Notes: generated by a model not told the origin, from the letters alone. A stretch of DNA of 64,000 bases from Caldilineaceae bacterium (GCA_026645575.1 JAPKMW010000008.1:62001-126000), one strand, 5' to 3'. Shown: positions 1 to 23,800, counted from the stretch's first letter. Numbers and translations: made by a program.

Positions 1-2996
1 GGTGTGGGTGGGGGCTGGCTCACCGGCGCTTGCGGATGGCATACAAGATAGGCGACTAGTTGCTGATCACCGTTATTTTCCTTGGTGATGACGACTGCTT
101 CTTGTACAGCCGGATGTTGCCGCAAGCATGACGCAATTTCCCCTAACTCAATGCGGAAGCCGCGTACCTTCACCTGGTGGTCACGGCGACCCAGAAACTC
201 GATGTTCCCATCGGGAAGCCAGCGCGCCAGGTCGCCGGTTTTGTAAAGCCGACCGTCACCGAAAGGGGTCGGGATGAATTTCTCTTTTGTCAATTCAGGG
301 CGGTTCAAATAGCCACGCCCAACCTGCACCCCACCAATATACAATTCGCCAGGCACGCCGATGGGTACAGGCTGGTGATTGGCATCGAGCAGGTAAACTT
401 GCATATGGTTGATGGGTTTGCCGATGGGTAACTGCTGGCTAAGTTTACGACCATGCCTTGGCAATTGATAGGCGACGGCAATATCGGTACACTCGGTCGG
501 GCCATACATGTTTGCGACTGTACAATGATGATGGGGTGAAGATAACCAGGACTTTAGCTTTGTGAGATCGGTTGCTTCACCGCCCACCGCAAGATACTGT
601 AAACTGCGCAGGGCAAAATAATTGCTCTTTTCCGTAACCTCGATCAAGGGATAAAAGGCGCTTGGGACACAGTTAATGACACTTACCTGATATTGTGGAA
701 TCAAGTCACACAAAGCTTCCGGATCATAGGAACCACGACGCGGGATCACCAGTTTGGCGCCACAAAGCAAAGGAACCAGAAAATTCTTAATCGACGCATC
801 AAAGCCAATGGGGATGAGCTGTAGGACCGTGGATGCTGAATTTATGGCACAGAAATGCTGATACCAGTGACAGAGATTTGCCAGTGAACCTATTTCTACT
901 TGGACGCCTTTGGGTGTTCCTGTCGAGCCTGAAGTATAGATGACATAGGCCAGTTGCTCGGCCTGTCCGTGACTGACCGGTGTCACGCTGGGCTGTGTGG
1001 CAATCAACGGCCAGTCGCGATCCAGGCAAACAACTTGGGCAGTCGTCATGGGCAACTGCGGAAGTAAGTGTTCCTGGGTCAACAGCACGGGTGTGTTGGC
1101 GTCTTGCAACATAAAGGCAAGCCGCTCCGCTGGGTAGGTAGGGTCAAGCGGCACATACGCGCCACCCGCTTTGAGGATCCCCAGCAAAGCTACCACCATC
1201 TCGATGGAACGTTCGACCGCGACCCCGACCAGCACCTCCGGCCCGACCCCCAACTGCTGCAAGTGGTGGGCCAGTTGGTTGGCGCGGGCATTGAGTTCGG
1301 CATAAGTCACTTGCTGATTGTCAAAGATGACGGCCACCGCAGCGGGCGTGCGTTCGACTTGCGCCTCGAAGCGTTGGTGGATGCATGTCTCTTTGGGGTA
1401 AGCGGTGGTGGTCGCATTCCACTCGACCAAAAGCTGGTGATGCTCCGCGTCGGTTAGTAAAGGCAGGCTGCCAATTGCTTGCTGCGGGTCGGCGACAATG
1501 CCCTTGAGCAGTCTCTGAAAATGACCGACCATACGCTGAATGGTCGCTTCCTCAAAAAGGTCGGTGGCAAAGATGCAGTACCCCTTGAGCCGCTCCCCCT
1601 CTTCCAACAGATGCCATTCCATGTCCATACGCGTGAACTTGATTTCAAACACCATTGGCTTGATTTGGAGACCGGGTAAGGAGAACTGACCCATTGTTGT
1701 ATTCTGCAAAGCAAACATCACCTGCACCAGGGGGTTGTAACTGAGCGTGCGTTCCGGTCGTAGCGCCTGCACCAGTCGCTCGAAGGGCAACCCTTGATGG
1801 TCGTAGGCTGTTTGTGTTGTCTGTTGCACCGCTTTCAGCACCGCGCGAAAGGTCGGGTTGCCGGCAAGGTTGCACGGCATGACTAAGGTGTTGACAAAGA
1901 GACCGATCAAGCCTTCCAGTTGTTGCTGGTCGCGATTGGCAATCGGTGAGCCGACCGCAATCCGTTCTTGCGCCGTGTAACGATAGAGCAGCACATAGAA
2001 GGCCGCCAGCAGGGTCATGTAGAGCGTACAGCCCGCTTCTTGGCTCAACTGACGGAGTTGTTGTGTCAACTCGTCAGCGATCAGGAAGGGGACGACGGCG
2101 CCACGAAAGCTCTGTTGCGCCGGGCGCGGTTGGTCGGTGGGCAAGGCCAACAACGCTGGCACATCGGCAAGTTGCTCCTGCCACCAACGCAGTTGCCGTT
2201 CCAACTGCGCCTCTTGCTCATGGTTGCGTTGCCAGAGCGCGAAATCGGCATACTGGATCGGCAGTTCCGCCAGGGAACAGGCTTTCCCTGCCGTGTAATC
2301 GGCATAGAGGGCGGCTAACTCTCGCTCTAACACCCCGATGGACCACCCATCCGAAGCAATATGGTGCATCGTTAACAACAGAACAAACGATCTTTCCGCC
2401 AACTGCAAGAGTTGCGCACGCAGCATACAGTCTCGTGTCAGGTCGAAGGGTTTCAAGGCTTCCGCTGCCGTCAGCCGTTGCACTTCCTGCTGTTGCGCTG
2501 CTGCCGCCCAACCGCGTAGGTCGGTCATGGGTACTTCTATGCTGCGGGCCGGATGAATCACTTGTTGCGCTGCGCCATCCTGCACAGCAAAGGTTGTGCG
2601 CAGGCTTTCATGGCGTCTCACAATCGCGCACAAAGCCTGTTGCAAGGCCACCCGATCCAATGCACCAACGAGTTCCAGCCTGATCGGCAGGTTGTAAGCG
2701 ACGCCGTTGCCCAGGGCATCCATAAACCACAAGCGCTCTTGCGCAAAGGAAAGCGGTATGTTGCCAGACCGCGTTGTTGGTTGAATGGGCGATTGTATAC
2801 GGTTGTTTTGCGCCGTGGAGAGCAAGTCTACTAGGTCGTTTTTATAGAGCCGTATCTGTGCGGCTAACTCGGCTGTCAGTAGGCCCGCTGCCGCTTGTGT
2901 ATGAAGCTTGTCCTGTTCAACCCAGATCTTGATTCCTTGCCGGCGTAGCGTGAGTAGCAATTGTTCGATCGGCACAGGGTTTGTCACTAATCCCAT
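1..2996 (-). CDS. Non-ribosomal peptide synthetase, docking-C-A, C-terminus outside window
   Basis: The reading frame is open from an ATG at 2996 to the left edge, so the protein is cut off inside or just after its adenylation domain. Residues 1-55 resemble a TubC-type N-terminal docking domain (starts MGLVTNPVPIEQLLLTLRRQ). A condensation domain follows (about 75-500) with an intact HHxxxDG motif near residue 211 (HHIASDG), LCL-like in overall sequence. The adenylation domain starts near 520, with YTSGSTGTPKG near 690, the YGPTE motif, and YKTGDLARWLPDGNIEFLGR. Aligning by eye to the GrsA phenylalanine domain gives a pocket signature of roughly D-A-K-S-A-G-M-D-I, which I cannot match to a known amino acid. 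The start overlaps the stop of the upstream NRPS by 10 nt, suggesting translational coupling. By its position it adds the amino acid after the predicted thiazoline. A carrier protein and any thioesterase must lie beyond the window. Confidence 0.95.
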   Translation of the reverse strand, partial: MGLVTNPVPIEQLLLTLRRQGIKIWVEQDKLHTQAAAGLLTAELAAQIRLYKNDLVDLLSTAQNNRIQSPIQPTTRSGNIPLSFAQERLWFMDALGNGVAYNLPIRLELVGALDRVALQQALCAIVRRHESLRTTFAVQDGAAQQVIHPARSIEVPMTDLRGWAAAAQQQEVQRLTAAEALKPFDLTRDCMLRAQLLQLAERSFVLLLTMHHIASDGWSIGVLERELAALYADYTAGKACSLAELPIQYADFALWQRNHEQEAQLERQLRWWQEQLADVPALLALPTDQPRPAQQSFRGAVVPFLIADELTQQLRQLSQEAGCTLYMTLLAAFYVLLYRYTAQERIAVGSPIANRDQQQLEGLIGLFVNTLVMPCNLAGNPTFRAVLKAVQQTTQTAYDHQGLPFERLVQALRPERTLSYNPLVQVMFALQNTTMGQFSLPGLQIKPMVFEIKFTRMDMEWHLLEEGERLKGYCIFATDLFEEATIQRMVGHFQRLLKGIVADPQQAIGSLPLLTDAEHHQLLVEWNATTTAYPKETCIHQRFEAQVERTPAAVAVIFDNQQVTYAELNARANQLAHHLQQLGVGPEVLVGVAVERSIEMVVALLGILKAGGAYVPLDPTYPAERLAFMLQDANTPVLLTQEHLLPQLPMTTAQVVCLDRDWPLIATQPSVTPVSHGQAEQLAYVIYTSGSTGTPKGVQVEIGSLANLCHWYQHFCAINSASTVLQLIPIGFDASIKNFLVPLLCGAKLVIPRRGSYDPEALCDLIPQYQVSVINCVPSAFYPLIEVTEKSNYFALRSLQYLAVGGEATDLTKLKSWLSSPHHHCTVANMYGPTECTDIAVAYQLPRHGRKLSQQLPIGKPINHMQVYLLDANHQPVPIGVPGELYIGGVQVGRGYLNRPELTKEKFIPTPFGDGRLYKTGDLARWLPDGNIEFLGRRDHQVKVRGFRIELGEIASCLRQHPAVQEAVVITKENNGDQQLVAYLVCHPQAPVSQPPPT

Positions 2997-5900
2997 ACAA
3001 CAACTTCTCCTTCGGCTGCCGCTTCGCCATTGGCTGTGGGGGGTAAGACTGGGGGAGTGGGCAATAGTAAGTCACTTGTGGCTGTCAAAAGCTGAATATG
3101 CGTCGCTAGATCAGCGAGCGTCGGGCGTTCTAGCAAGGCGCGCAGGGAGATTGGGAGTTGAAGCGTCGTCCTGATCCGGGAAAGAATCTGGGTGGCTAAT
3201 AAAGAATCGCCGCCCAGATCAAAAAAATTGTCAAAAATCCCGATATCATCGCGTTGCAACACTTGCGACCAAATCTCAACCAACGTCGCTTGGGTTGGGG
3301 TTTGCGGTCCGGTAGTGGCTGGACGTTCTTGGCTTGTTGGCACTTGCGGTAGGGGCAGGGCTTTCCGATCCACTTTCCCATTGGGGCTGAGTGGTAATTT
3401 ATCGAGCCTGATCCATGTTGCCGGAATCATATAGTCGGGCAATTTCTGGGCAAGATAGCTGCGCATTGTTTGTGGATCAACTTGTGGCTCGAAAGGATGG
3501 ACGGCAAGCGGCGCTTGCACGACCATCAGATCAACCCCAAGCCATTCTGCATCAAGTTGCGGCAAGTGGATTGACTGTTGAAAGCCGGTCAGAGCAAACG
3601 CGCGCTGCCATTGCTCCGGCGAAAGCAAAGGATGGAATGGCCGCAACTCATGATCGGAAAAGCGTTCAAACCCAGCTTGTAACCCCATGCTTAAATCGTA
3701 GAAACGATGAAACTGTGTCTCTTCGATTACCACAAGCAAACCACCTGGCGCCAAAAGGGTGCGTAGATGGGCGAGTGTTTCATCAACACGGCGCGGCACA
3801 TGGAGAACACTGGAGGCAATAATCAGCTCAAAAGAATGCGGCTCATACCCCTGACCTTGTGGGGCAACTTCTAGATTCAATAAACCATAGTCAAGAAAGG
3901 CGTAGGCTGCAAAGGCTGTTTTGGCTTGCTGCAAGAAAAAGCTGGAGACATCGGTAAAGGTATAGTGGGTCTGTTGGGGTGTAAATAAGGGCAAAAGATG
4001 ACGTGTCGTTGTGCCATAACCGCCACCGACTTCTAGGACACGTACCATTCCTGACTGTTGCGCAATGATGCTTTTCACCAGGTTGACACAAGTTGCGTTG
4101 GCGGCTTTAAAGACCTCTGCATAGAAGGCCGTAATGCGCTCATCGGCGTAGAGGGAAGCCCAATGAAGCTGTTCCGTTAAGAGCGCCGCTAAATTGCCGC
4201 GCAGCTTTGTAAAAAGTGCTTGACTGGCTTCTGAAACAGGGGTAAATTCTGCCATTGCGCGGTTGGGTAGCGGCTGCAAATTGCGAAAAGCCGTTCCAGA
4301 CTCGCACAACCATCCTTCGTCGACCAATACCGCAAGCGCACGTTTCAACCATTTGGTATACCGTGGGGCAATGTTCGTCTTTTCTACCAATTGTGCAAGC
4401 GTATATTGTTCGTTTGGTGATTGATAGATGGCAAAATCAGCAAATGCTTTGTAGAGGGCGTCCAAATAGAACGCATTCATGGCGGCGTGTTGTTCAAGTT
4501 GCTGGTTGCTTACAAGCGTCTCGGCGGCTTGTTGTGCTTGGAGCCGTTCAAATTCGCGCCAAAGCGCAGCCGGATCGCTGGATGCAAGCGCTTGTGGCAT
4601 GACAGGCGGCTGCTGCGCAGTATCGGTTACTACGTAAGCCACCAATTGGCGGTTGCCTTTGGGATTGCCAACCGCTGTGACCACCGCCTCCTTGATGGCA
4701 GGATGTTGCAACAGGGCGCTCTCGATCTCACCCAGTTCAATACGATGGCCGCGAATTTTGACTTGGAAGTCGGCCCGTCCCAAAAATTCGATATTGCCAT
4801 CCGGCAGATAGCGGCCCAGGTCGCCGGTTTTGTATAAACGTTCATGGGTGCGCGGGTGAATAATAAAGCGTTCGTTGGTCTTCTGTTCGTCTTTCCAGTA
4901 GCCCAGCGCCAGGCCAATCCCACCAATATAGAGATCGCCAGGCGCCCAATGCGGACGTAGATTGAGATCGGCATCCATGACATAAAAGGTTTGATTGCGC
5001 ATGGGTTTGCCATAGGGAATGCTCGGCCAGCTTGGATCCACCTTCGTAATCGGATAGTAGATCGACCAGATGGATGCCTCGGTGGCGCCGCCAAGACTGT
5101 AGAGGGTCACATGGGGCCACAAGGCGTAAATGCGGTCGGGCAAGGTCACAGGAATCCAATCCCCGCTCATCATCACCAAGCGGAGCGCGGCCGGCAGGCG
5201 CTGTTGTTGCGTCTGCTCAACTTCCGCATAGTCCACCAACATCTGCATTAGCGCCGGCACGGTATCCCAGAGCGTCACCGCATGACGCCGCATGAGTTCC
5301 AGCCAATGCTCAGGCTCGGTGCGCAAATGGGCCGCCGGAAAGACAACCGCGCCGCCAACCGTCAAGAGGCCAAAGATGTCATAGACCGAAAGGTCGAAGT
5401 TGAGGGCGGAAAGCGCCAACACCCGGTCTTGACTGGTGACGCCAAACCGCTGATTGATATCCACCAGGGTGTTGACGGCGCCCCGATGATCGATGACGAC
5501 GCCTTTGGGCAAACCAGTAGAGCCGGAGGTGTAGATGACATAAGCAATATCCGTCGGCTTTTGGATCAGGGTCAGCGGCGGCAATGGCCGATCCACTTTC
5601 ATCGTATCTACGGCAAAATGCTGAACCGCCTTCGGCCATGTCAATTGGGCGGCGTACTGTTGTTGGGTCAAGGCAATGGTCACTTCGCCTTGGTGCAACA
5701 GATAGTGTTGACGTTCTGTCGGCAGGCTTGGGTCAATCGGCAAATACGCGGCGCCGGCTAAGTGAATGCCCAATACGGCAACGACCTGTTCCCACCCCTT
5801 TTCCATGACAACGGCGACAAGTTGATTGGGCTTCACCCCTTGGGCGCGCAGCCAGTGGCCGAGCTGATTCGCCGCTTGATATAGCGCCTGATAGGTTAAC

Positions 5901-7572
5901 GTTCGCTCGGGTGTAATGACGGCGGGGGCTGTGGGGCGTTCTTGCACCTGCTGCAAGAAGCCGGATGGCAATAAGTCATCACAAAGCGGGGCCGCCGTTG
6001 CATTCACCGCCCGGTACTGACTGGCTTGGGCGGATGGCAAGCAGGTCAGGTGCGCCTCCTGCCACAGCCCTTCATCACCAGCGAATCGCTCGATGAGATC
6101 ACAATAGCCGGCAAACATAGCGTCTACCATCCCCGGCGGGAAGAGAGCATCGACCGTGTCCCAGTTTAGTAAGAGTCCCCCCTGGTATTCGTAGATTTGA
6201 TGGTCAAGCCATAGTTGCGGTGTCTGGGTAATGGCATAGCGCACCTCCCCATTCAGTAGATCAAACAAACCCTTCCCATCCGCTTCACCCACGCCAATGG
6301 CGCTCGTAAAGACGATCGGCATGGCGCCGGCTTGTGGGTTACGCTGCCGGCGACTAAGTTCGCGAATGACTTCGACCCCAGTAAAGTGGCGATGTTCGAT
6401 GGCTTCCCACAGTTGCAATTGCAGCCGTTTACTCTGTTCGGCGAGCGATAAGGGGGTTGTGTAATCGACATCCACCAAGATCAGGCTGGTAAAATCCCCA
6501 ACCAGCCGCTTGATATCCAGGTGCAAAGGCGGCCGATTGAAGAGCGTCAGATTCAAGGTGAAGCGCGGCGCTTTACACCAATTTTTGAGGGTTGCGGCAA
6601 AGAGCGTAAGTTGCAAAACAGAGGGGGAGATGCCGAATTGTTGCGCTTTACGTTTCAGGCTTTGCCAGGCGGCTTGCTCCAGTTGATAGGTGCGGCGCTG
6701 AAAGCGTTGGTGGGTCAGCGTGGCGGGCATTTGCGCCAAAGGCAACTCCGGGCCTGGCGCAAAGTCGCCAATCCGCTTGTGCCAATAGTCACGCGCCGCT
6801 TGATACGCCGCGGTTGTTTTGGCCTGTTCCTCCGCCAACACATAATCACGGAAGGAAAATTCAAGCGGCGCAAGCGGCGTATCGGGGTTTTCATACAATT
6901 TGCCCCACTCATCCAAAATGATATAGAGGCTGCCCACATCACACAAGAGAAGGTCAATGCTGACATGCAACACCTGGGCGCAATCGCTTAAGCGGGTCAC
7001 GCGTATATCAAACGGCGGCGCCTGCTCTAAAGAAAGCACTTGGTGTGACATCGCTTGGCGAATGGCTGCTAGGTGTTGTTCCTGTTCAACGCCACTGGCC
7101 TTGCCCAAATCCAATACAAAAATTTCATAGGGTTTGCTGCTGGCGAGAATCTGTTGTTGACCACTGGGCAAGATCACGGTTCGCAACATCTCATGCCGTG
7201 CAATGAGTTTGTTTAAAGCCAGCGTGAGCCGCGCAACATCCAAATGGCTATACAGAAACTCCGTATAGCCATGCGTTGATACCTGGCCTAATGGCAATGC
7301 CCCACTCCGCCCGATCCAATAGGCATGTTGAATATCCGTCAGCGGAAACGGTTGATAGCGCTGCGCCAAGGTAACCTGGCTCGGCGGCGCGGCTGCCTGT
7401 GCCCCATTCGTGCCGTTCTTCAGCCAGGCCAATAACTCCGCCTTATGCTCTGCAATGCGCGCGCGTAGCGCTGGCGTGGCCGCCCCTTTCGGCGCCTGGA
7501 TACGTAGATTTTCGCCTTCTGCCCACACGTTGACATGCTGTTGTTTCAATTCAGCCAGCAAGGTTGCTGCAT

Positions 7573-7576
<4 letters not shown>
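2987..7576 (-). CDS. NRPS module, docking-Cy-A-MT-PCP, predicted cysteine cyclisation and methylation
   Basis: A 1529-residue single module. Residues 1-52 are a TubC-like docking domain. A heterocyclisation (Cy) domain follows, carrying DxxxxD (DLLLCD, near 207) instead of HHxxxDG. The adenylation domain has YTSGSTGLPKG near 685. Its pocket read by eye is D-L-Y-D-M-S-L-I-W, eight of nine or ten positions equal or close to the textbook cysteine code DLYNLSLIW. Between A8 and A10 a methyltransferase of about 400 residues is inserted (LEVGGGYGTT near 1183, preceded by a winged-helix-like stretch). A10 (NGKVDRK) follows near 1401, then a PCP with GGDSL near 1456. The MT resembles PKS/NRPS C-methyltransferases (YTFTDVSSFFL). 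Because a ring-forming Cys nitrogen cannot stay N-methylated, C-methylation giving a 2-methylthiazoline is the better guess. The acidic C-terminus (EGEVVVWD) is suited to the next docking domain. No oxidase domain is present, so thiazoline rather than thiazole is expected. Confidence 0.96.
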
Positions 7577-17850
<10,274 letters not shown>

Positions 17851-17854
17851 CTTC

Positions 17855-20800
17855 TTATTCCTCAAGGAGTGCTAGTTCTTGTTCGAGCAGGTCCTCAAGA
17901 TCTGCTGCGGTCAGGGCTGCCAATGACGGTTCTATGCCCATGCTTTCTTCGCTGTTCCCCACCTGGTTGGCATTGCCGGCGGTCCGGTCTGTGTCAAGTC
18001 CCATTTGTGTGAACAGATAGGGCATTAGCACTGCCAGCGTCGGATAATCGAAGAGCAGCGTGGAGTGGACGGTCACGCGTAACCCGGCCTCGATCTTATT
18101 CTTCAATTCCACGGCCATGAGGGAATCAAGACCAAAGTCAAAGAGGCGAGTGTGCCGATCAATCGCTGTGTCGGCTCGTAGGCCCAAGACAGCGGCAATT
18201 TGTGTACATAGATAGTCATGCAATGCTGCTTGCTGTTCATCGGCCGGCAAGGTGAGCAAGCGTTCGCGTATGCCAATCCCCTGTGGTTGTGTCCTATCGG
18301 GAACCGCCGTACGCGTTTGGAGGGGAAGGACGGCAACCTGCGCTACGGGTTGTTGGCGCAGGTGTTGGAAGAGTAATTGCCCCTGCTGCGGTGTGATCAT
18401 CGCCATCCCCTGCGCCGCAACACGCGCTTGCAGATGCGCCGCCATCCCCGCTTCGCTCCAGGCGCCCCAGTTGATGCTTAAGCCGGGCAAGCCGGCTTTC
18501 CGCCGCTGTTGCATCAGTGTGTCCATAAAGGCATTGGCCGCCGCGTAGTTGCTCTGCCCTGGTGAGCCGAGGAGCGAAGCCGCAGAGGAGAAGCAGACAA
18601 AGAAATCGAGCGCTATGTCTTGGGTCAGCATGTGTAGATGCCAGGTTCCGTCCACTTTCGGGCGCATGACGGTGGCGAAGCGCTCTGCTGTCTGCTCAGT
18701 CAGCACCCCATCGTCGAGGACGCCGGCGGTGTGAACAATCCCGCGCAACGGTGCGATGGCATGGCAACGGTCAATCAAGTCTTGCACGGCGGCCCGCTCG
18801 GCAATGTCGGCGGGTATCACCGCAATGGTGGCGCCGGCCTTCGTCAGTTGCGCCAGCGTTTGCCGCTGTTGTTCGGTTGTTACCCCGCGGCGACTGGTCA
18901 ACACCAGATGGGTGGCGCCATCAGCCACCAACTGGTGGGCGATGGTTAAGCCCAAGGCGCCCAGCCCACCAGTGATCAAATAGGTTGCCTCCGGTTGTAA
19001 CCGGAGTGGGGGGGGCGGGTCAAAGGTGACGACAATCTTGCCAATGTGCTTGGCTTGCTGCATGTAGCGGAAGGCGTCCACGATGTGATGGGCCGGAAAA
19101 ACGACATGGGGTAGGGGCTGCAAGCAGCCGGCCCGCAAACGTGCGGTGAGCACCCCCCACAGTTCAGCATACAGGGTTGGCGCTTTGGCCATCTCCTCGC
19201 TCAGGTCATAGGGGAAGTAGGTCACATCGGGGCGCTGTTGTTGCACCTGCTCGTGACGGCGGATGCCGATCTTGCCAATTTCGATAAAGCGTCCGCTCTG
19301 TGCTAATAGGTCAATACTATGGTCAATGAAGTCACCGTTGAGGCTGTTGAGAACGACATCCATGCCTTCGCCCTGGGTCAGTTGGCGGATCTCCGTAGCA
19401 AAGTCAAGCGTACGGGAATTGAAGCGGTGGGTGATGCCTTGTTGGCGCAAAAATTCCCATTTGCCTGGGCTGGCCGTGGCAAAGATTTCGGCGCCAATGG
19501 CCTGCGCAATCTGAATCGCGGCTTGTCCAACACCGCCTGATGCCGCATGGATGAGGATCCGTTCCCCAGGTTGGAGCTTTGCCAGCGTTACCAAGCCATA
19601 CCAGGCAGTGAGGAAGGTAAGGGGAACGGTTGCCGCTGCGCGGTCGCTGATATTGTCAGGGATAAGAGCCATGGTGTTCGCCGCCACAGTGACGTAGCTG
19701 GCAAAGGCGCCATCTGCCATCCCCATGACGCGGTCGCCGACGGCAAAGCCGGTGACGCCTTCTCCAACCCCGGTGACCACCCCGGCACACTCAAAGCCGA
19801 GATTGACATCCTGGGCGCGTGTAATGCCGAGGACTTTGGCGTAATACTCTTGCAACATACCCAGCGCATTCAAGAGATCGCGGAAGTTGACTCCTGCGGC
19901 CTTGACTTCCACCTCGATTTCACCGGGGCGTGGGCGGCGACGCTGCAGCGGGACAAAGCGCAAGTTCTCCAGGTCTCCATACGCCAGCAATTGCAGCCGC
20001 AGGGGCGCCGTCGGTTCGATGCGCAATGGTGGCTGCCATGATTGTTGCACGCCCACCAATCGCTCACCGTTGTGATAGCACACTTGCGCCGCCGGCTGGT
20101 CGGTTTGTAGGCTGGCAAACAACTCTGCCTGTAACAACGCTGTTTGTTGTTGCAGGTCCGCTTTGGGGTCCAAATCAATACAAACCGTCTGCAGCCGCGG
20201 CTCTTCTTGGGCAAGCGTGCGACCAAAGCCCCAAAGGGCGCCGGCGGCCACGGCCGATGGCGGCGCTGCGGGAAGGGACAGGGCGCCTTCTTCCTGCCCC
20301 CCTTGTCGCGCGGACTTTGGTTGACAGCCTTGCGTCACAAGCCACAGCCGGCTGCGCCGATCCAGTTCAAGCAGGGCTTGGGTCACATGTAACAACCCGG
20401 TGCAAAGGTGCAGGCTCCAGGTTGGAAGCGCAGCGCCGGGGGGTGGGTTATCAAGCCCGCAAAGATAAACAATGCCGACCGTGCCGTACTGCGCCGCCGC
20501 TTCCGCGACTAGCTGTTTGACCATGGCGGCATTCGTCAAGTCCACCATTGCCTGCTGGACGCCGCCAGCGGTCAATGCTGGTGGGAAAGAAACGTGTTGA
20601 TCTGGATTGACCAGCAGGGTCGGTACCGCGGTAGCGGCCAATGTCGCGGCCACCGCGCTGCTCACCGCGCCGCCGCCAAAGAGCAGCCAACCAGCCGGCA
20701 TGGGCGCTGATACGGCTGATTGTGTCAGGGGGTGCGGCAGCCAGTCGAGGGTGTAGAGCCAGTCGGTGCGCAGGCGCGTCGTCTGAATCGCCGTGGGGGG

Positions 20801-23800
20801 AACGGCGCGCATTTGGAAGCCGACCATTTCGGCAACGACTTGGCCGGTGGCGGTGAAGAGCGCGATGGCCCACTTGTCATCGGTTGTGCGTTGCCCATGG
20901 CACCAGAGATCACGGTGCGTTATTGGGCCATAAAACATGAGCCGCTCTAGGGCAAAAGGGAGTGGCGTGCCTTCCTGATTCTTGCCATCTCCCCGCGGCG
21001 TATCCTTGTCATAGCCCAGCAGTGCAGTCCCTACCACCTGAAAGCAAGCATCGATCAAACTGGGAAAGAGGGGATAGCCCTGAAGATCAGGCAGCGCCGC
21101 CGGGATCTGCAACTGCGCCAGCGCCGCATCGTCGCCGCGGCTGATGGAAGCAAACCAACGGAAGGTTGGCCCTAATGTCACCTGCGCATCGGCCAAATAG
21201 GCGTATACGGCATCCGGATCGAGAGCCGTGGGACAGGTTGCCTGGCATTCGGCCAGCAGGCGCGTTGGGGGGGCGGCGTCCGTCTGGGCAATTTTTCCCG
21301 TGGCGTGGATCAAGGGTTCGACTTGCTCATCGGTTTCGGCAAAGCTGAAAACTTGAAAGAGGGCCGGGGCGTTGGGCTGTTCACCTGCGGTCACGACCAA
21401 CTGCACGGTGCGTTCTTCTGCCGCCAGGAGCGCCAATGCTTGTGGGAAGATTACATCTTCAATGACACAGGGCGCCCCGGCAAAGAGCAAATCCGCCCCA
21501 CTCAAGGCCAGGGCCAGATGACAGGCGCCAGGCACCACCACCGTCCCGTAGACATGGTGATCCGCCAGGAACGGTAACGTTGTCGTGCTGAACGCCTTTT
21601 CAAAAACCGTTTGCTTTTGGTGGGGCAGCCAAGTTTTCTTATCGATCAAGGGGCGTACTGCGACCGCGCGCGGTTGCTGCCGCGGTTTATCAAGCCAATA
21701 CCGTTGCCGTTGGAAGGGATAGGTTGGCAGTGGGACTTTGTGCGGTTGTTCCGCCGCATATAGCGCCTGCCAGTTGATTACTGCGCCACAGACATACAAT
21801 TCGCCCAGGCTGGTCAGCAAGGGTTGCCACGCGCTTTGCCCTTTACGCAAGCTCGGCAGCATGACCGGTGGCTGGGGCGTCGCCTTGTCGTTATGGTTGC
21901 CGGCAACCTTGTCCACCCATTGCCCGGCCATCCCCAACAGGGTTGGCTGCGGGCCGATTTCCAGCAGGACGCGAATCCCCTGGGCATAGAGGGTTTGGAG
22001 ACCATCGGCAAAGCGGACCGTCTCACGAACATGACGCACCCAGTAATCGGGCGAAGTGAGTTCATCACCAGCCACGTTGCCGGTGAGATTCGAGACCAGG
22101 GGCAGTTTGGGCCGGTGATAGGTGATGCTCTGGGCCACCCGGCGGAAGTCGGCCAGTATCGGTTCCATGAGCGGTGAGTGAAAGGCGTGTGAAACGGTGA
22201 GCTTGTGCGTCTTCACCCCGGCGGCGGCAAAGTCCTCGGCAATGGTCAGTACGGCCGCCCGCTTGCCGGCAATGACGATGCTCGCCGGACCATTGACCGC
22301 CGCGATTGACACTTCCTTGGCGTAGGGTGCGATGGCCTGACGCACCCGATCTTCAGGCGCTACCACGGAAACCATGACGCCATCTTGGGGTAAGGCGCCC
22401 ATTAGCCGGCCGCGCGCCGCCACCAGCTTCAGCCCATCCTCCAGACTAAAGACCCCCGCCACACAAGCCGCAACCACTTCCCCGATGCTGTGGCCGAGGA
22501 GGATGTCGGGTTGAATGCCCCATGATTGCCATAACATCGCCAGAGCATATTCCAACACAAAAAGCGCCGGCTGCGTGTAGGTCGTGTCATCAAGCGAGGC
22601 TTTCTTACCTTGCCCGTCGTCCTGTTTCCCCGGCTCCCGATCCGGGTATAGGATTGCCAACAATGACTCCCCTAGATAGGGTTGTAGCAACTGGTCACAA
22701 CGATCCAGCAGGCCGCGGAAGGTCGGTTGTGTTTCATAGAGATCGCGTCCTATGTCTCCATATTGCGACCCCTGCCCTGTAAATAGAAAAGCAATTTTGG
22801 GTGGTTGTTTGCTGATCCTGGCGGTCGAACCAACTTGCATCAACGTTGTGAGTTGTTGCGCCGCATCAGCAGTAGAAGCTGCCACCAGTGCAAGGCGATG
22901 CGCAAAGTGTTGTCGGCCAGTGGCGGCCGTATGGCAAAGATCGGCCAAGGCGATCGTCGATTGTTGGCGTAGCAGGTCGTCGTAACGCGCCGTCAGCGCG
23001 CACAGCGCCTCCGGTGTGGCCGCACTGAGTGTCAACAAATGATGGCTGCGCTCATATCGCTTTCCTTCTGCTGCTGCACTTTGAGCCGAGTAGGATGAAG
23101 CTTCTTCGAGAATCAGATGGGCGTTGCTGCCGCTTAAGCCAAATGAGCTGACCCCTGCCAGACGCGGTGCGCCATCGGTGCGCCAGGGTGTGACGGTGGT
23201 TGGCACAGTGATGCCTAGCTTTTGCCAGGGGATACGTGGGTTCAGTTGGTTGACATGCAGGGTGGGCGGGATCTCGCCATGTTGCATCGCCAATACGACT
23301 TTGCACAGCCCGGCAATTCCTGCGGCAGCATTGAGATGGCCAATGTTGCTCTTGACCGAGCCAATCGCTAACGGCGTTTTGCGTTCAACACAGTATGCCT
23401 CGGCGATCGCAAAGACTTCGATGGGGTCGCCCAATTCGGTGCCGGTGCCATGCGCTTCAAGATACTGGATTTGTGTTGGGGCAACGCCCGCCTGCCGGAT
23501 TGCTTGACGTAGCAGTTGCTCCTGGGCGCGGCCATTGGGTGTCGTCACTGTGCGGCTATGTCCGTCGTGGTTAATGGCAGAGCCGCGAATCACGGCCAGG
23601 ATGGTGTCGCCATCGGCTTGCGCGGCGGCCAACCGTTTGAGTAAGACCATGCCGCACCCTTCGCCCTGACCCAGGCCATCCGCCGCGCGGTCAAAGGGTT
23701 TGCTGCGGCCATCGGGGGCCAAGGCGCCGAGGCGACAGACGCCAAGTGTAACCTCGGGGGCGAGTAAGAGAAAAACACCACCAGCTAACGCTAAATCGCA

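Noticed and set aside
1946..2683. 245-codon plus-strand open frame opposite the NRPS condensation domain
   Set aside because: Arg/Pro-rich shadow of the NRPS coding strand, no ribosome binding site or domain.
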